Shown: one piece after another, positions 16,436 to 25,026 of the stretch
Layout of the letters: each line of letters begins with the position of its first letter
Numbering within the stretch: the stretch's first letter is position 1
NCBI GenBank assembly: GCA_963704825.1
Contig: CAVPHV010000014.1
Location: 434,001 to 498,000 of the forward strand
DNA: 64,000 nt
Origin: CAVPHV01 sp963704825
GTDB taxonomy: Bacteria > Actinomycetota > Acidimicrobiia > Spongiisociales > UBA5794
Direction of reading: 5' to 3'
Made by a program: the position numbers and the translations under genes
The notes under the pieces: generated by a model
What the model was told of the DNA's origin: nothing
Database searches by the model: none
Seen by the model: only the letters and a program-made list of their open reading frames with translations

Positions 16436-17221
16436 TTGAGCGATGTGCTCAACGCCATCCGGGCGCTCGTCGCCGAAGAACGGCTCGGGGCCACCGCCAC
16501 CGTGGTTGCCGGCCCTGACCTGGGAACCAGGGCCGTGATCGACGTGGAGCAGGGCGTGGTGGCTGGTGGCATGCCTGAAGCCTTCGCCGCTGATGTGCTC
16601 GCTGATGCGACCCAGCTGATGGCCCACGAGCAGAGCCGAACCCTGACGTACGGTATTCACGAGGTCTACATCGAGACCTTGGCGCCGCCCCCGGTCTTGC
16701 TCCTGTTCGGCGCCGGCCACGTCAGCCAGCCATTGGCGGTGATGGGTCGTCAACTCGGATTCCGAGTGATCGTTGCCGACGCCAGGCCGATGTGGGCAAC
16801 CCCAGAGCGCTTCCCCGATGTCGACGAACTCATCGTGGCCTGGCCCGAAGCGGTACTCGAGCGGATCGAACTCGATCGCCGCACCTACGTCGCTCTCCTC
16901 AACCATGACCCTCGTTTCGAGGATCCGGTCTTTCCTTCGGTCAAGGACGCCCCGGTTCGCTACATCGGCGCGATGGGCAGCCGCAGGACTCATCGCGCCC
17001 GTGTCGAGCGTTTGCTGGCGGCGGGGTGGACCGAGGATGAGACGAATCGGATCCACGGTCCGATTGGGCTCGATATCGGGGCAGAGACACCCGAGGAAAT
17101 GGCCTTGTCGATTTTGGCCGAGATCGTGCAGGTTCGCTACGGCCACGGCACCGGCATCTCGCTGCGAGGTTCCGAAGGACGGATTCACGCCCAACGCGGC
17201 GACGAGGAAGGCACCAGCTAG
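16436..17221 (+). CDS. XdhC family protein, Rossmann C-terminal half
   Basis: 261 residues. It starts at TTG 16436, four bases after the previous stop, and has its own short N-terminal region. The NAD-binding XdhC_C domain begins at LLLFGAGHVSQPLAVMG (about residue 88), followed by IVADARPMWATPERFP, YVALLNHDPRFED, YIGAMGSRRTHRAR and IGLDIGAETPEEMALSILAEI, all family signatures. Together with the preceding gene it makes a split XdhC, expected to sulfurate or deliver Moco. No molybdenum hydroxylase or other Moco gene is in the window, so the client enzyme is elsewhere. Confidence 0.88.
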   Translation: MSDVLNAIRALVAEERLGATATVVAGPDLGTRAVIDVEQGVVAGGMPEAFAADVLADATQLMAHEQSRTLTYGIHEVYIETLAPPPVLLLFGAGHVSQPLAVMGRQLGFRVIVADARPMWATPERFPDVDELIVAWPEAVLERIELDRRTYVALLNHDPRFEDPVFPSVKDAPVRYIGAMGSRRTHRARVERLLAAGWTEDETNRIHGPIGLDIGAETPEEMALSILAEIVQVRYGHGTGISLRGSEGRIHAQRGDEEGTS

Positions 17222-17289
17222 CGAGTCTTCCGACTCGTGGTGGACGGCGGAGTAGCCTCGCGGGTGCGACGACGACGGCGGGAGGTTGT

Positions 17290-18267
17290 GTGGCAGGGAT
17301 CCTGGGGTTTGGGGGCTATGTTCCCGAGCGAGTCATGACCAACGATGACTGGGCCAAGCTGGTCGACACCACCGACGAGTGGATCACGGCGCGTACCGGC
17401 ATCAAGCGGCGCCGTTTTGCAGCCGACGGCGAAACCACCCTTGACCTCGCGGCGAATGCGGCCGAACGGGCACTCGAAGACGCCGAACTCACCCCTGCCG
17501 ATATCGGCGAGATCATCGTCGCAACCGACACACCCGAGGTGTACACGCCAGATACCGCGTCGCTGCTCCAGCACCGGCTCGGCTGTGGCTACGTCCCCAC
17601 CTACGACCTCGGGGGAAGTGGTTGTGCCGGGTTCGTGCAGGCACTCGACGTAGCCCGCGCCCGAATCCATTTTGCTCCTCGCAACATCCTGGTCGTCGGC
17701 GTCGAACTGATCTCGCGCCTCATCTCCTGGGAGGACCGGTCGACCTGCGTCCTATTCGGCGATGCCGCCGGGGCGATGATCCTCGGTCCCAGCGGCGGCA
17801 AGGCCGAGGTCGTGGACGTCGTCACCGGGACCGACGGCAGCTACGCCGGGATCCTGACCCTCGTGACGGGCGGTACCCGTCATCCGTTCACGGCGGAGGC
17901 TGCGGCGGCGGGTGACCACCAGCGGCTCACTATGAACGGAAGCGAGGTCTTTCGGGTTGCGGTGCGCCGCATGAGTTCTGCGGTGGGAGAACTGCTCGAG
18001 CGCCTCGGCAAGGGTCCCGATGATGTGGCGCTTGTGGTGCCCCACCAGGCGAACAAGCGCATCATCGACGCAGTCCAGAACCGGCTCGGATTCGATGAGG
18101 GTCGGATGTACGTCAACGTCCACGAATACGGCAACACGGGTTCGGCTTCCGTGCCCTTTGCGCTGTGGGAGGCCCGTGAGAAGGGCATCGTCAAGCCCGG
18201 CGATCTGGTGGTGCTGACCGCCTTTGGCGCAGGGTTCCATTGGGCCGCAGCTGCCTTGCAGTTCTAG
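17290..18267 (+). CDS. fabH: Beta-ketoacyl-ACP synthase III
   Basis: 325 residues, normal FabH length. It starts fatty-acid synthesis by condensing acyl-CoA with malonyl-ACP. The triad is present: Cys112 in GGSGCAGFVQ, His252 in VVPHQANKRI and Asn282 in EYGNTGSAS. The N-terminal TTDEWITARTGIKRRR is typical. GTG start at 17290 with GGAGG 4 nt upstream. No other fab gene is adjacent, so the substrate could be a specialised acyl-CoA. Confidence 0.9.
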   Translation: MAGILGFGGYVPERVMTNDDWAKLVDTTDEWITARTGIKRRRFAADGETTLDLAANAAERALEDAELTPADIGEIIVATDTPEVYTPDTASLLQHRLGCGYVPTYDLGGSGCAGFVQALDVARARIHFAPRNILVVGVELISRLISWEDRSTCVLFGDAAGAMILGPSGGKAEVVDVVTGTDGSYAGILTLVTGGTRHPFTAEAAAAGDHQRLTMNGSEVFRVAVRRMSSAVGELLERLGKGPDDVALVVPHQANKRIIDAVQNRLGFDEGRMYVNVHEYGNTGSASVPFALWEAREKGIVKPGDLVVLTAFGAGFHWAAAALQF

Positions 18268-18345
18268 TCGACCCGAGGTTCGAGACCGGCGGGCTTGCTG
18301 CGATGCCGGTCATCCGGAGCTCCTATCGGCTCCGTATATGTTCCC

Positions 18346-18389
18346 AAGGGCCGGGTTGACCATCCGGGGGGAGGGTCTGCTCGGCCCTT
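18346..18389. terminator. Weak hairpin between convergent fabH and azlD
   Basis: AAGGGCCG (18346-18353) and CGGCCCTT (18382-18389) can pair around a 28-nt loop that is itself GC-rich. Placement between two convergent stops suits a two-way terminator; the long loop makes it uncertain. Confidence 0.35.
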
Positions 18390-18395
18390 CCCTCT

Positions 18396-18713
18396 TCAGG
18401 CGATGGCCTGGAGGAACCAGAGCGCTCCCATCCCGATCACGATCGTGGCTGCAACGCTGCGGGTCCGCCAGGCCACCAGAGTCGCAACAACGGCGGCCAA
18501 GAACTCCGGGTTGCTCAGTGGAGAGAGATCCGCCGCACCGTCGTTGAGCACGACCGCGGGCACCACCAGTGCGGCGAGGACGGCGGGAGCGACATACTTG
18601 AGCGGCCGTTCCAAGGCCGGCGACATGGGACGGGTGCCGAGGGCAGCGATGAACGACACCCTGGTGAGGTACGACCCGATGCCGATGATGACGATGATCA
18701 GAAGATCGGTCAT
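18396..18713 (-). CDS. azlD: AzlD-type small subunit of a branched-chain amino acid exporter
   Basis: 105 residues, three or four hydrophobic helices. Typical AzlD features are IGSYLTRVSF at residues 12-21, PALERPLKYVAPAVLAALVVP and the Ala-rich C-terminal helix. With AzlC it forms a LIV-E family exporter of branched-chain amino acids or analogues. ATG at 18713 overlaps the azlC stop (ATGA). Confidence 0.85.
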   Translation of the reverse strand: MTDLLIIVIIGIGSYLTRVSFIAALGTRPMSPALERPLKYVAPAVLAALVVPAVVLNDGAADLSPLSNPEFLAAVVATLVAWRTRSVAATIVIGMGALWFLQAIA

Positions 18714-19408
18714 GGCGTGGAGCGCTCCGCAAGGACGCCGGCCACGACACCGCTCACCGCGCCGACGATGAGACCGAGGTTGTACGGCATCGAGTGGCCG
18801 AGCAGAGCGACCGCTCCACCGACCGTTGCAGCCGCGACGCTCGGCCGGTTCTTCAGCGTCGGTATCAGCAGGGCCAGAAACACGAGTGGGATGGTGAATT
18901 CGAGCGACCACGCCTCGGGAATCTGAGCTCCGAGCAGGACACCGACCCCCGTCGTTATCTGCCAGACAATCCACAACGTGATACCGGCGCCAAAGAAGAA
19001 CCAACGCCTATAGACGGGGTCGGTCACGGTCTCGTATCGGGTGATCGACACCGCGAACGCCTGATCGGTCAGCAGATAGGGCAGTCCCCACCGCCACGCG
19101 ACAGGGAACTCCCGGAAATGGGGGGCCATGGCCGCGCTGTACATGAGGTGGCGCAGCTGGATGATGAACGCCGTGGCGATGACAACGACGGCCGCGGTGC
19201 CTTCGTCGAGCAACTGAATGGTGGCTATCTGAGCGGCCCCACCGAAGATGATCCAAGATGACGTCCAGCCGATGGCTCCGCCAACCGAGGAGGCGGCCGC
19301 CGCGACGCCGAAGACCAGCCCGAACGGGCTGACGCCGATCATCAGCGGCGACACTGCGACGACACCGTCGCGAAACGGAGTATTCAAGGTGGGGTCGGTC
19401 GAGGCCAT
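18710..19408 (-). CDS. azlC: AzlC-type large subunit of a branched-chain amino acid exporter
   Basis: 232 residues and about seven membrane helices. Family signatures are FRDGVVAVSPLMIGVSPFGL, SWIIFGGAAQIATIQLL, ATAFIIQLRHLMYSAAM and GLPYLLTDQAFAV. It is translated first in the azlCD pair. The 103 nt between its start and the kinase at 19512 carry no visible gene; the kinase lies at higher coordinates and is read the same way, so a transcript from the kinase could extend here. Confidence 0.88.
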   Translation of the reverse strand: MASTDPTLNTPFRDGVVAVSPLMIGVSPFGLVFGVAAAASSVGGAIGWTSSWIIFGGAAQIATIQLLDEGTAAVVVIATAFIIQLRHLMYSAAMAPHFREFPVAWRWGLPYLLTDQAFAVSITRYETVTDPVYRRWFFFGAGITLWIVWQITTGVGVLLGAQIPEAWSLEFTIPLVFLALLIPTLKNRPSVAAATVGGAVALLGHSMPYNLGLIVGAVSGVVAGVLAERSTP

Positions 19409-19511
19409 GCTGCTCTCGATTGCGGCCCGTTACCCTACCGGCTCGTTTCGGGTGGTCTCGCACTCGAGTAGCACGACTTGTTCGCCATGCGGTGGGGTCG
19501 GCGGGTGGCCG

Positions 19512-21245
19512 TCAGGCGAGTGCCGTGGCCGGAGCGGTCACGAGAGGGAACGAGATCGTGAACACGGCTTCGCCGTCGTGGTGGTAGGAGAGGTCACCGC
19601 CCATGGCCCGGGCCAACTCGCGCGACACCGTCAGCCCGAGGCCGACGCTCGCCGTGATGCCGGGTGACTGCTGCGACCGGTAGTAACGGCTGAAGATCGA
19701 CTCCCATTGGTCGTTGGGGAGCATCCGTCCGTCGTCCCGTACCTCGATCTTCGCCATCCACTCATCTTCGTGAACCACGATGTGGATGGAACTGCCACCG
19801 TAGCGTTGCGCATTGACGATCAGATTCCGGATGATCTGGCGGACTCGGCCGGGATCAGCCATGACGGTGCCCAGGAGTCGAGGAGTGTCGAGCGGAACCC
19901 GGTGCTCGTTCCCCAAGCCTTTGAGCGTGATCTCGACCTCGTGGCGAAGGTCGACGGGCTCCAGCGTCACCTGGAGCTTCCCGGCATCGGCCTGCGCCAC
20001 CGCGAGGAGGTCTTCAACGATGGTTGACACCTCGAGGCTTTGCTCCGCGATGAGTCTGACCAGGTCAAGAACCTCGTCGGATTCGAACAGACCGTAGGAG
20101 TCGCGCAACTCTTGGGAAAGGCCGACGACGGCAGTGAGTGGGGTGCGGATTTCGTGACTCACGGTGGCAACCAACTCATCCTTGGACCTGATCAACCCCT
20201 CGAGTTGTTTTTGCGCCTCGTGGCTCTTGGAGACATCAACGATGGCGACGATCACGTGGGCAAAGTCGGGCCGCCCGGCCTGGGTCGGCACGTTCCACGA
20301 GAGAAGCCCATCGAGCCGATTGCCCTTGACGGTGCGGGCATCGATGACCTCGAGCGTGATCTGGCTCTGGCCGGCCCAAATGGCGAGGAGTTGCTCGCGC
20401 AACGCGCCGAACGCAGCGGGGGACTGGGGTTTGAGGCCGCCGAGCAGTTGCTCATGATCGGTCGCCTCGAGCAACTCCACCGCCGCATCGTTCACCGCGT
20501 TGACCTTTATGTTGGTCGCGGCTCGGCGCAGGAGTTCCGGGTTTTCGTCGAGGAAGGCAGCCAGATCCGAAACCCCAGCGCTGCGCAGGCCCTGCAACCA
20601 GGCTGCAGCATCACTGAAGTCTTCCTCCCAAATCGAAACCGGCGCCGAAGTGAACAGGTGCGTGAAGCGCTGCTCCTCCAGCTGAATGTGGTCGAGCAGC
20701 CAGAGCAGAACGCAGGCTCCGAGCACAAAGATCGAGGCGAGGAGGATGCCCTGAGCTATGGCCGAGGTCGCGTCGCCGTAGATGGCGAAGCTGGACGCCA
20801 GTATCAGGGCCGAATACCCGACGAGGAAGCCCCAGCGGTAGCGGCCGACAAAAAGGGACGCGCCCATGCCGACAAGTGCCATCGACGCGCCGTTGGATGC
20901 CAATGACCCTCCAGGGCCCATGGCGATCGCCGAGAGGGCAATCACGACGCCTGCCCCGGCGAGCAGGATGGTGGCGTGTTCGCGGTGCAGCATGAGTTGG
21001 ATGCCACCGACCACTCCGACGGCGATGGCCGCCCGCGCCTGGATGAAGAAGGCCTCCTCACCGCTCACTTGGCCGGCGACGGCAAATATGGCCGCAGCAA
21101 CGATGGCGAGGAAGGTGACGGCGCGCACGACGGGGCCGTTCAGTTCGGCGGTGGCCCGAGGGTTGAGTCGAGCAAGGCGCAAGGGTGGAGACGTCGCCAT
21201 CGGGGATGTATCGGCATTTCCTGAACGAGAATCAAGCCGGGCCAT
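19512..21245 (-). CDS. Orphan membrane sensor histidine kinase with PAS domain
   Basis: 577 residues. The first 200 residues hold about six hydrophobic helices (MASE-like sensor region), then a short coiled link, then a PAS-type region starting near FTHLFTSAPVSIWEEDFSD (about 205) and reaching IVDVSKSH. The dimerisation box is TVSHEIRTPLTAVVGL with the phospho-His, then the ATPase with NLIVNAQRYGG (N box), VRDDGRMLPND (G1; DxGxG is DDGRM, a weak version) and SVGLGLTVSREL (G2). No response regulator is adjacent. The start could also be ATG at codon 16. Confidence 0.82.
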   Translation of the reverse strand: MARLDSRSGNADTSPMATSPPLRLARLNPRATAELNGPVVRAVTFLAIVAAAIFAVAGQVSGEEAFFIQARAAIAVGVVGGIQLMLHREHATILLAGAGVVIALSAIAMGPGGSLASNGASMALVGMGASLFVGRYRWGFLVGYSALILASSFAIYGDATSAIAQGILLASIFVLGACVLLWLLDHIQLEEQRFTHLFTSAPVSIWEEDFSDAAAWLQGLRSAGVSDLAAFLDENPELLRRAATNIKVNAVNDAAVELLEATDHEQLLGGLKPQSPAAFGALREQLLAIWAGQSQITLEVIDARTVKGNRLDGLLSWNVPTQAGRPDFAHVIVAIVDVSKSHEAQKQLEGLIRSKDELVATVSHEIRTPLTAVVGLSQELRDSYGLFESDEVLDLVRLIAEQSLEVSTIVEDLLAVAQADAGKLQVTLEPVDLRHEVEITLKGLGNEHRVPLDTPRLLGTVMADPGRVRQIIRNLIVNAQRYGGSSIHIVVHEDEWMAKIEVRDDGRMLPNDQWESIFSRYYRSQQSPGITASVGLGLTVSRELARAMGGDLSYHHDGEAVFTISFPLVTAPATALA

Positions 21246-21277
21246 CGCTTCCGAGGTTCCGCGACATTTGGGCTGGG

Positions 21278-21290
21278 CTTAACCGTGGAC
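21278..21290 (+). promoter_or_regulatory. Motif shared with the 24360 gene, possible response-regulator site
   Basis: CTTAACCGTGGAC, 63 nt before the ATG at 21353, resembles the imperfect dyad TTTAGCCGTGGCTTA at 24311-24325 upstream of the paralogous gene. Shared core TTARCCGTGG. Function is inferred from position only. Confidence 0.3.
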
Positions 21291-21352
21291 GGATGCAGGC
21301 CTTACGCAGGGGGCGGCACGATGCGTCAAGGCAATGAGATGGAGGTCTCACC

Positions 21353-22156
21353 ATGTTCACGAAACGCACGCTCACCATCGTTGGCGTAGCCATGGCGGCG
21401 TTGCTCGTCGTCGGTGTTGCGGTGGCCGCGGTCACTCCCGCATCAACCGACACCGGGAACGACGGTTCCACCACGACGACCAGCACGACCAGCACGACTG
21501 CGCCGACACCCAGCGACGGCGAAACGACCGAGTACCCCGCCGGTGACGCCGGCAGCGTCACCGTCAGCCACAGCGGTGGTGCGCTTCGGGTCGTCGACGT
21601 GAACGCCAATCCCGATTGGGTATCCGAGGTCGAGCAGGCATCCGGCCCGGAGATCGAGGTGAACTTCGTCAACGGCAACCGCCGGATCGATTTCGAGGCT
21701 GAGATCGAACATGGCGCGGTGAAAGTCAAAGTTCGTGAACGGCTGGTCGAAAACGCAGATGACGACAACGCAGACGATCAGTCCTCCGGCGACGACGAGG
21801 CCGGCGATGATTCTGGCGATGAGTCCGCCGACGACACGGCTGATGATGATTCTGGCGATGAGTCCCGTGACGACGAGGCTGGTGATGATTCTGGCGATGA
21901 GTCCGCCGACGACTCCGACGCCGACGATTCCGATGATGACACCGACGCCGACGATGACTCAGGCAGCGACGATGACTCGGACGATGGCAGTTCCGGTCAC
22001 GATGACGATGACTCAGGCAGCGACGATGACTCGGACGATGGCAGTTCCGGTCACGATGACGATGACTCAGGCAGCGACGATGACTCGGACGATGGCAGTT
22101 CCGGTCACGATGACGATGACTCAGGCAGCGACGATGATGACAACAGCAACAGCTGA
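21353..22156 (+). CDS. Exported Thr-linker protein with acidic repeat tail
   Basis: 267 residues. A hydrophobic N-terminal helix (residues 8-28) is a signal or anchor. A Thr-rich linker (about 38-58) leads to a small beta domain (about 65-128) with VTVSHSGGALRVVD, EIEVNFVNGNRRIDFEAEIE and KVKVRERL. The rest, about 140 residues, is Asp/Ser/Gly/Glu with three exact 18-residue repeats each containing one His. The beta domain resembles that of the exported protein at 24360, on the far side of the two-component system. The tail could bind cations such as Ca2+ or Zn2+; that is inference. GGAGG lies before the ATG (AGATGGAGGTCTCACC). Confidence 0.75.
   Translation: MFTKRTLTIVGVAMAALLVVGVAVAAVTPASTDTGNDGSTTTTSTTSTTAPTPSDGETTEYPAGDAGSVTVSHSGGALRVVDVNANPDWVSEVEQASGPEIEVNFVNGNRRIDFEAEIEHGAVKVKVRERLVENADDDNADDQSSGDDEAGDDSGDESADDTADDDSGDESRDDEAGDDSGDESADDSDADDSDDDTDADDDSGSDDDSDDGSSGHDDDDSGSDDDSDDGSSGHDDDDSGSDDDSDDGSSGHDDDDSGSDDDDNSNS
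21956..22117 (+). repeat. Three exact 54-bp in-frame tandem repeats
   Basis: Units 21956-22009, 22010-22063 and 22064-22117, followed by a partial fourth unit. Each codes for DSGSDDDSDDGSSGHDDD. Perfect identity indicates recent expansion or homogenisation. Confidence 0.9.
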
Positions 22157-22187
22157 CATCCGCGACCACTAAGTCCCTCCCCCAGGG

Positions 22188-22228
22188 ACGAATCGGGCCC
22201 CAGTCTTGATGACTGGGGCCCGATTCGT
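22188..22228. terminator. Strong bidirectional terminator
   Basis: Perfect 18-bp inverted repeat (22188-22205 and 22211-22228) with a 5-nt loop, between the convergent ends at 22156 (+) and 22274 (-). Confidence 0.85.
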
Positions 22229-22273
22229 GTGGCGGCCGAATGGCAGCCGCAGCGACGCAGCCCGCCACGGCGG

Positions 22274-23569
22274 TCAGGCCCGGTTGGGCGCCGGGAAGAT
22301 CATCTCGATTCGGGAACCGCCGAGCGAACTCTTGTCCGTGTGGAACGTGCCTCCCGCCGAGAGCACGGTACGTTGCACGATGTCCAAGCCAAGTCCGGTG
22401 GAGCCGGTTCCGCTCTCGCCACGGCCAATCGGCGGTTCGGCCCCGAGGCCGGGCCCGGCATCCTCGACCATAATCCGCGCTTCGGTCGCTGAGGTGTGGA
22501 TGCTCACGGCATAGGCGGTGCCTTCAGGCGTATGGGCGAGCACGTTGCCGATCAGGGCGTCGATGGCGGCCTCGATGTCGGCCTCCGCGACCCGCACCAT
22601 CGCTGACGCCTTCCCGGCGACGTTGAGCTCAGCGCGGCGACCCTGTTCGTCGGCCAGTGCCTGCCAGAACCGGGCGCGATTCTCGGTAACGGCGACAACA
22701 TCGGTGAAGCCGGCTGCGTCTTGACGCACCGGTCGACGGGCTTCGCGAATGATGTGGTCGACGGTACGTTCGAGATCATCGAGGTCGGCAACCAGTCGAT
22801 CACGGTCCGGTCCGGCGGGTAGGTTTTCAGCGTCGAGACGGGCGGCGGTGAGTGGGGTCCGCAGCCGGTGGGAGAGGTCGGCGGCGGACTCGCGCTCGGC
22901 CTGGAGGAGTTGGGTGACCCTGCGGGCGAGATGGTTGAACTCGGTGCCGACCTCAACCAACTCGGGTGGCCCCGACGGCTCCACACGCACCGAAAGGTCG
23001 CCGCGCCCGAGCCGTTCGGCGGCGTCGGAGAGGTCTTCGACCGGCTTCACCAAGGAGCGGCCCAGTCGATCGGCCACCAGCACTGCGATGAGGACGAGCA
23101 GGAGCCCGAGCGATCCGAGGATCAGCCACGAACGGGTGACGTTTTCGGTGAGTTCGCTCTCGGGAACGAAGACTCGCACAACGGCAACCTCGCCGTCGGA
23201 GCTCAGAACCGGCACATAGATGGCCTCGCCGCCGGCAACGGGCAGGCTTCCTGCCGCCCCCGACCGCGGGAGGCTGAGATCCTCGCCCGGCGGAACCGGG
23301 GCTCCCTCCACCGTCCCATCGGGCAGGACAACAGACACGGGATGGCCCTTGATGGCGTCGCCGACCCCCAGGGCGGCGAGGGCGCCGGCGAATCCGGCCT
23401 CGTCATCGACGGCAGCGGCGAATTGGGCGACGAGTTCGGCGTCACGTTCGGCTGCGGTCAGCACCCGGTCTCGGGCGAGTTCCCTGACCATGCCGGCCAG
23501 GGGGATCAGGAAGGCCAACGCCACGATGCTGGTGACTGCCAGCGAGACGACGACGAGGCGGCGCCTCAC
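22274..23569 (-). CDS. Sensor histidine kinase of a two-component pair
   Basis: 431 residues from a GTG at 23569 that overlaps the response-regulator stop (GTGA). Transmembrane helix 1 lies at about 5-27; the extracytoplasmic region runs to about 150 and is rich in Asp and Gly; helix 2 is at about 155-175; then HAMP (LVKPVEDLSDAAERLGRGDL). The phospho-acceptor box is ADLSHRLRTPLTAARLD, and the ATPase shows NVLAHTPEG, VEDAGPGL and GSTGLGLDIVQRT. The pair lies between two exported proteins with a common beta domain, which may be sensed or controlled by it. Confidence 0.88.
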   Translation of the reverse strand: MRRRLVVVSLAVTSIVALAFLIPLAGMVRELARDRVLTAAERDAELVAQFAAAVDDEAGFAGALAALGVGDAIKGHPVSVVLPDGTVEGAPVPPGEDLSLPRSGAAGSLPVAGGEAIYVPVLSSDGEVAVVRVFVPESELTENVTRSWLILGSLGLLLVLIAVLVADRLGRSLVKPVEDLSDAAERLGRGDLSVRVEPSGPPELVEVGTEFNHLARRVTQLLQAERESAADLSHRLRTPLTAARLDAENLPAGPDRDRLVADLDDLERTVDHIIREARRPVRQDAAGFTDVVAVTENRARFWQALADEQGRRAELNVAGKASAMVRVAEADIEAAIDALIGNVLAHTPEGTAYAVSIHTSATEARIMVEDAGPGLGAEPPIGRGESGTGSTGLGLDIVQRTVLSAGGTFHTDKSSLGGSRIEMIFPAPNRA

Positions 23570-24249
23570 TGTTCTGGCGGAACGAGTTTCACGCCGACCC
23601 CGCGTTTGGTGTGCAGGTATCGCGGTTCGCTGGCGCGTTCGCCCAGCTTCTTGCGCAGCCACGACAGATGAACGTCGACCGTCTTGTCGGCGCCGCCGTA
23701 GGGCTGGCGCCACACTTCGGCGAGCAGCTCTCGTTTGCCGACCATCGTCCCAGGCCGCAGCGCGAGGTAGGCGAGGAGATCAAACTCCTTGCCGGTCAGA
23801 TCGAGGGAATGGCCGGCCAGTTTCGCTTCGTGAGCGTCGAGGTCGATCTCGAGTTCGCCCACGGAGATGACGCTCGACTCCTCGAGTCGCCCGCTTCTGC
23901 GCAGGACGGCGCGGATCCGTGCCTCGAGATGGTCCGCGGAGAAGGGCTTGACCACGTAATCGTCGGCCCCCGCGTCGAAGAGTCGCACGATCTCGGCCTC
24001 GTCGTCGCGGGCGGTGGCCACGATCACCGGTACCTTGCTGACCGAGCGGATCATTTGGAGAACACTGCCGCCGTCCAGATCAGGAAGTCCGAGGTCGAGT
24101 ACAACGACTTCGATGTCGCCGGTGACCGCCTGTTCGACGCCGTCCATGCCGGCTGCCGCCGAGCTGACATCGTGACCGCGCTCGGCGAGTCCTCGGGCCA
24201 GCGATTCTCGGATCCGCTGGTCGTCTTCGATGAGAAGTACGGCCGCCAT
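23566..24249 (-). CDS. OmpR-family response regulator
   Basis: 227 residues. Receiver domain with acidic pocket LLIEDD (residues 5-10), phospho-acceptor Asp52 in VVLDLGLPDLDG, and VVKPF lysine. The winged-helix C-terminal domain has LTGKEFDLLAYLALRPG, KRELLAEVW, KTVDVHLSWLRKKLGE and TKRGVGVKL. ATG at 24249; TACGGT sits 7 nt upstream, a leaderless pattern. It is divergent from the exported protein at 24360 with a 110-nt shared upstream region that contains an imperfect dyad. Confidence 0.92.
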   Translation of the reverse strand: MAAVLLIEDDQRIRESLARGLAERGHDVSSAAAGMDGVEQAVTGDIEVVVLDLGLPDLDGGSVLQMIRSVSKVPVIVATARDDEAEIVRLFDAGADDYVVKPFSADHLEARIRAVLRRSGRLEESSVISVGELEIDLDAHEAKLAGHSLDLTGKEFDLLAYLALRPGTMVGKRELLAEVWRQPYGGADKTVDVHLSWLRKKLGERASEPRYLHTKRGVGVKLVPPEQ

Positions 24250-24310
24250 CGACGCCACCGTACCGGAAGTGCGGGCCCCTGAAAGCCAAATGCAGGTGAT
24301 TTGAGTTTCG

Positions 24311-24325
24311 TTTAGCCGTGGCTTA
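24311..24325. promoter_or_regulatory. Imperfect dyad in the divergent regulator/exported-protein promoter
   Basis: TTTAGCCGTGGCTTA: half-sites TTAGCC and GGCTTA around GT. Its left half and core recur at 21278 upstream of the paralogous exported protein. Candidate operator for the response regulator; spacing to ATG 24360 is 34 nt. Confidence 0.35.
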
Positions 24326-24359
24326 TCGCCCATTCGCGGCGGTTGGGAGATGATGTGGC

Positions 24360-24962
24360 ATGCCGCGCCGCATTGGACTCATCGCCGCGTGGGTGATGGT
24401 CACGCTGGTTGCCGTGGCCATTGCCGCCCAGGCCGTTGGCAGCGTTCGTGATCAGGTCACCAATCGACCTTCGCCGATCGTCGACTTGTCCGCGCTTGCG
24501 CCAACCACCACGCCGGCGGCGAGCGAGCCGACGACCACGACGGTCGTGACGACCTCGTCTCCGACGACCTCGGCACCGGCGACGTCGTCCACCACGTCGA
24601 CGACGTCCGTTGAGAGCACTACGACTACCACTACTGGGGCCCCAGCGCCGACGACGACAACGACCACTACCGCGCCACCTCCCACCACGACGCCAACCGT
24701 GCCATCTGAGATGACCACCGAGACGCGCGAGATGGTCGGCGGCTGGGTCCGGATTCGCCACGGCGCAGGCAAGGTGTTCCTCGACGGTGCCGGCTCCAAC
24801 GCGGGGTTCACGATGAAGGTCGAGGACAACGGTCCCGACAAAGTAGAAGTCGAGTTCCGCAGTGAGAGTCACGAGTCGAAGTTCTCTGCCGAGTACAAAG
24901 ACGGCAAGCTGCGAGTCGGTATTGAGGAAGAGGGGGACGACGAGGACGGAGCCGACCACTAG
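24360..24962 (+). CDS. Exported Thr-linker protein related to the 21353 product
   Basis: 200 residues. N-terminal hydrophobic helix (8-26) with basic start MPRR, a long linker of about 70 residues almost wholly Thr, Pro, Ala and Ser (48-120), then a beta domain (about 127-195): GWVRIRHGAGKVFLDG, DKVEVEFRSESHESKFSAEY, GKLRVGIEEE. The tail is short and acidic. The domain shares the order VxxxHxxG, VExxF, FxAE, G-x-V with the 21353 protein, so the two are likely paralogues. It is transcribed away from the two-component genes. Function unknown; surface location inferred from the linker. Confidence 0.72.
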   Translation: MPRRIGLIAAWVMVTLVAVAIAAQAVGSVRDQVTNRPSPIVDLSALAPTTTPAASEPTTTTVVTTSSPTTSAPATSSTTSTTSVESTTTTTTGAPAPTTTTTTTAPPPTTTPTVPSEMTTETREMVGGWVRIRHGAGKVFLDGAGSNAGFTMKVEDNGPDKVEVEFRSESHESKFSAEYKDGKLRVGIEEEGDDEDGADH

Positions 24963-24982
24963 TCGCTCTCCGTCCACGTCGT

Positions 24983-25010
24983 GAAGGGGGCCCGTTTCCG
25001 GGCCCCCTTC
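24983..25010. terminator. Bidirectional terminator between the 24360 gene and lon
   Basis: Perfect 12-bp inverted repeat (24983-24994 and 24999-25010) with a TTTC loop, between two convergent stops. Confidence 0.85.
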
Positions 25011-25026
25011 GATTTGGACGGGTGCG

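Noticed and set aside
21956..22131. Direct repeats suggesting a CRISPR array
   Set aside because: The repeats are contiguous, in frame and coding; there are no spacers.
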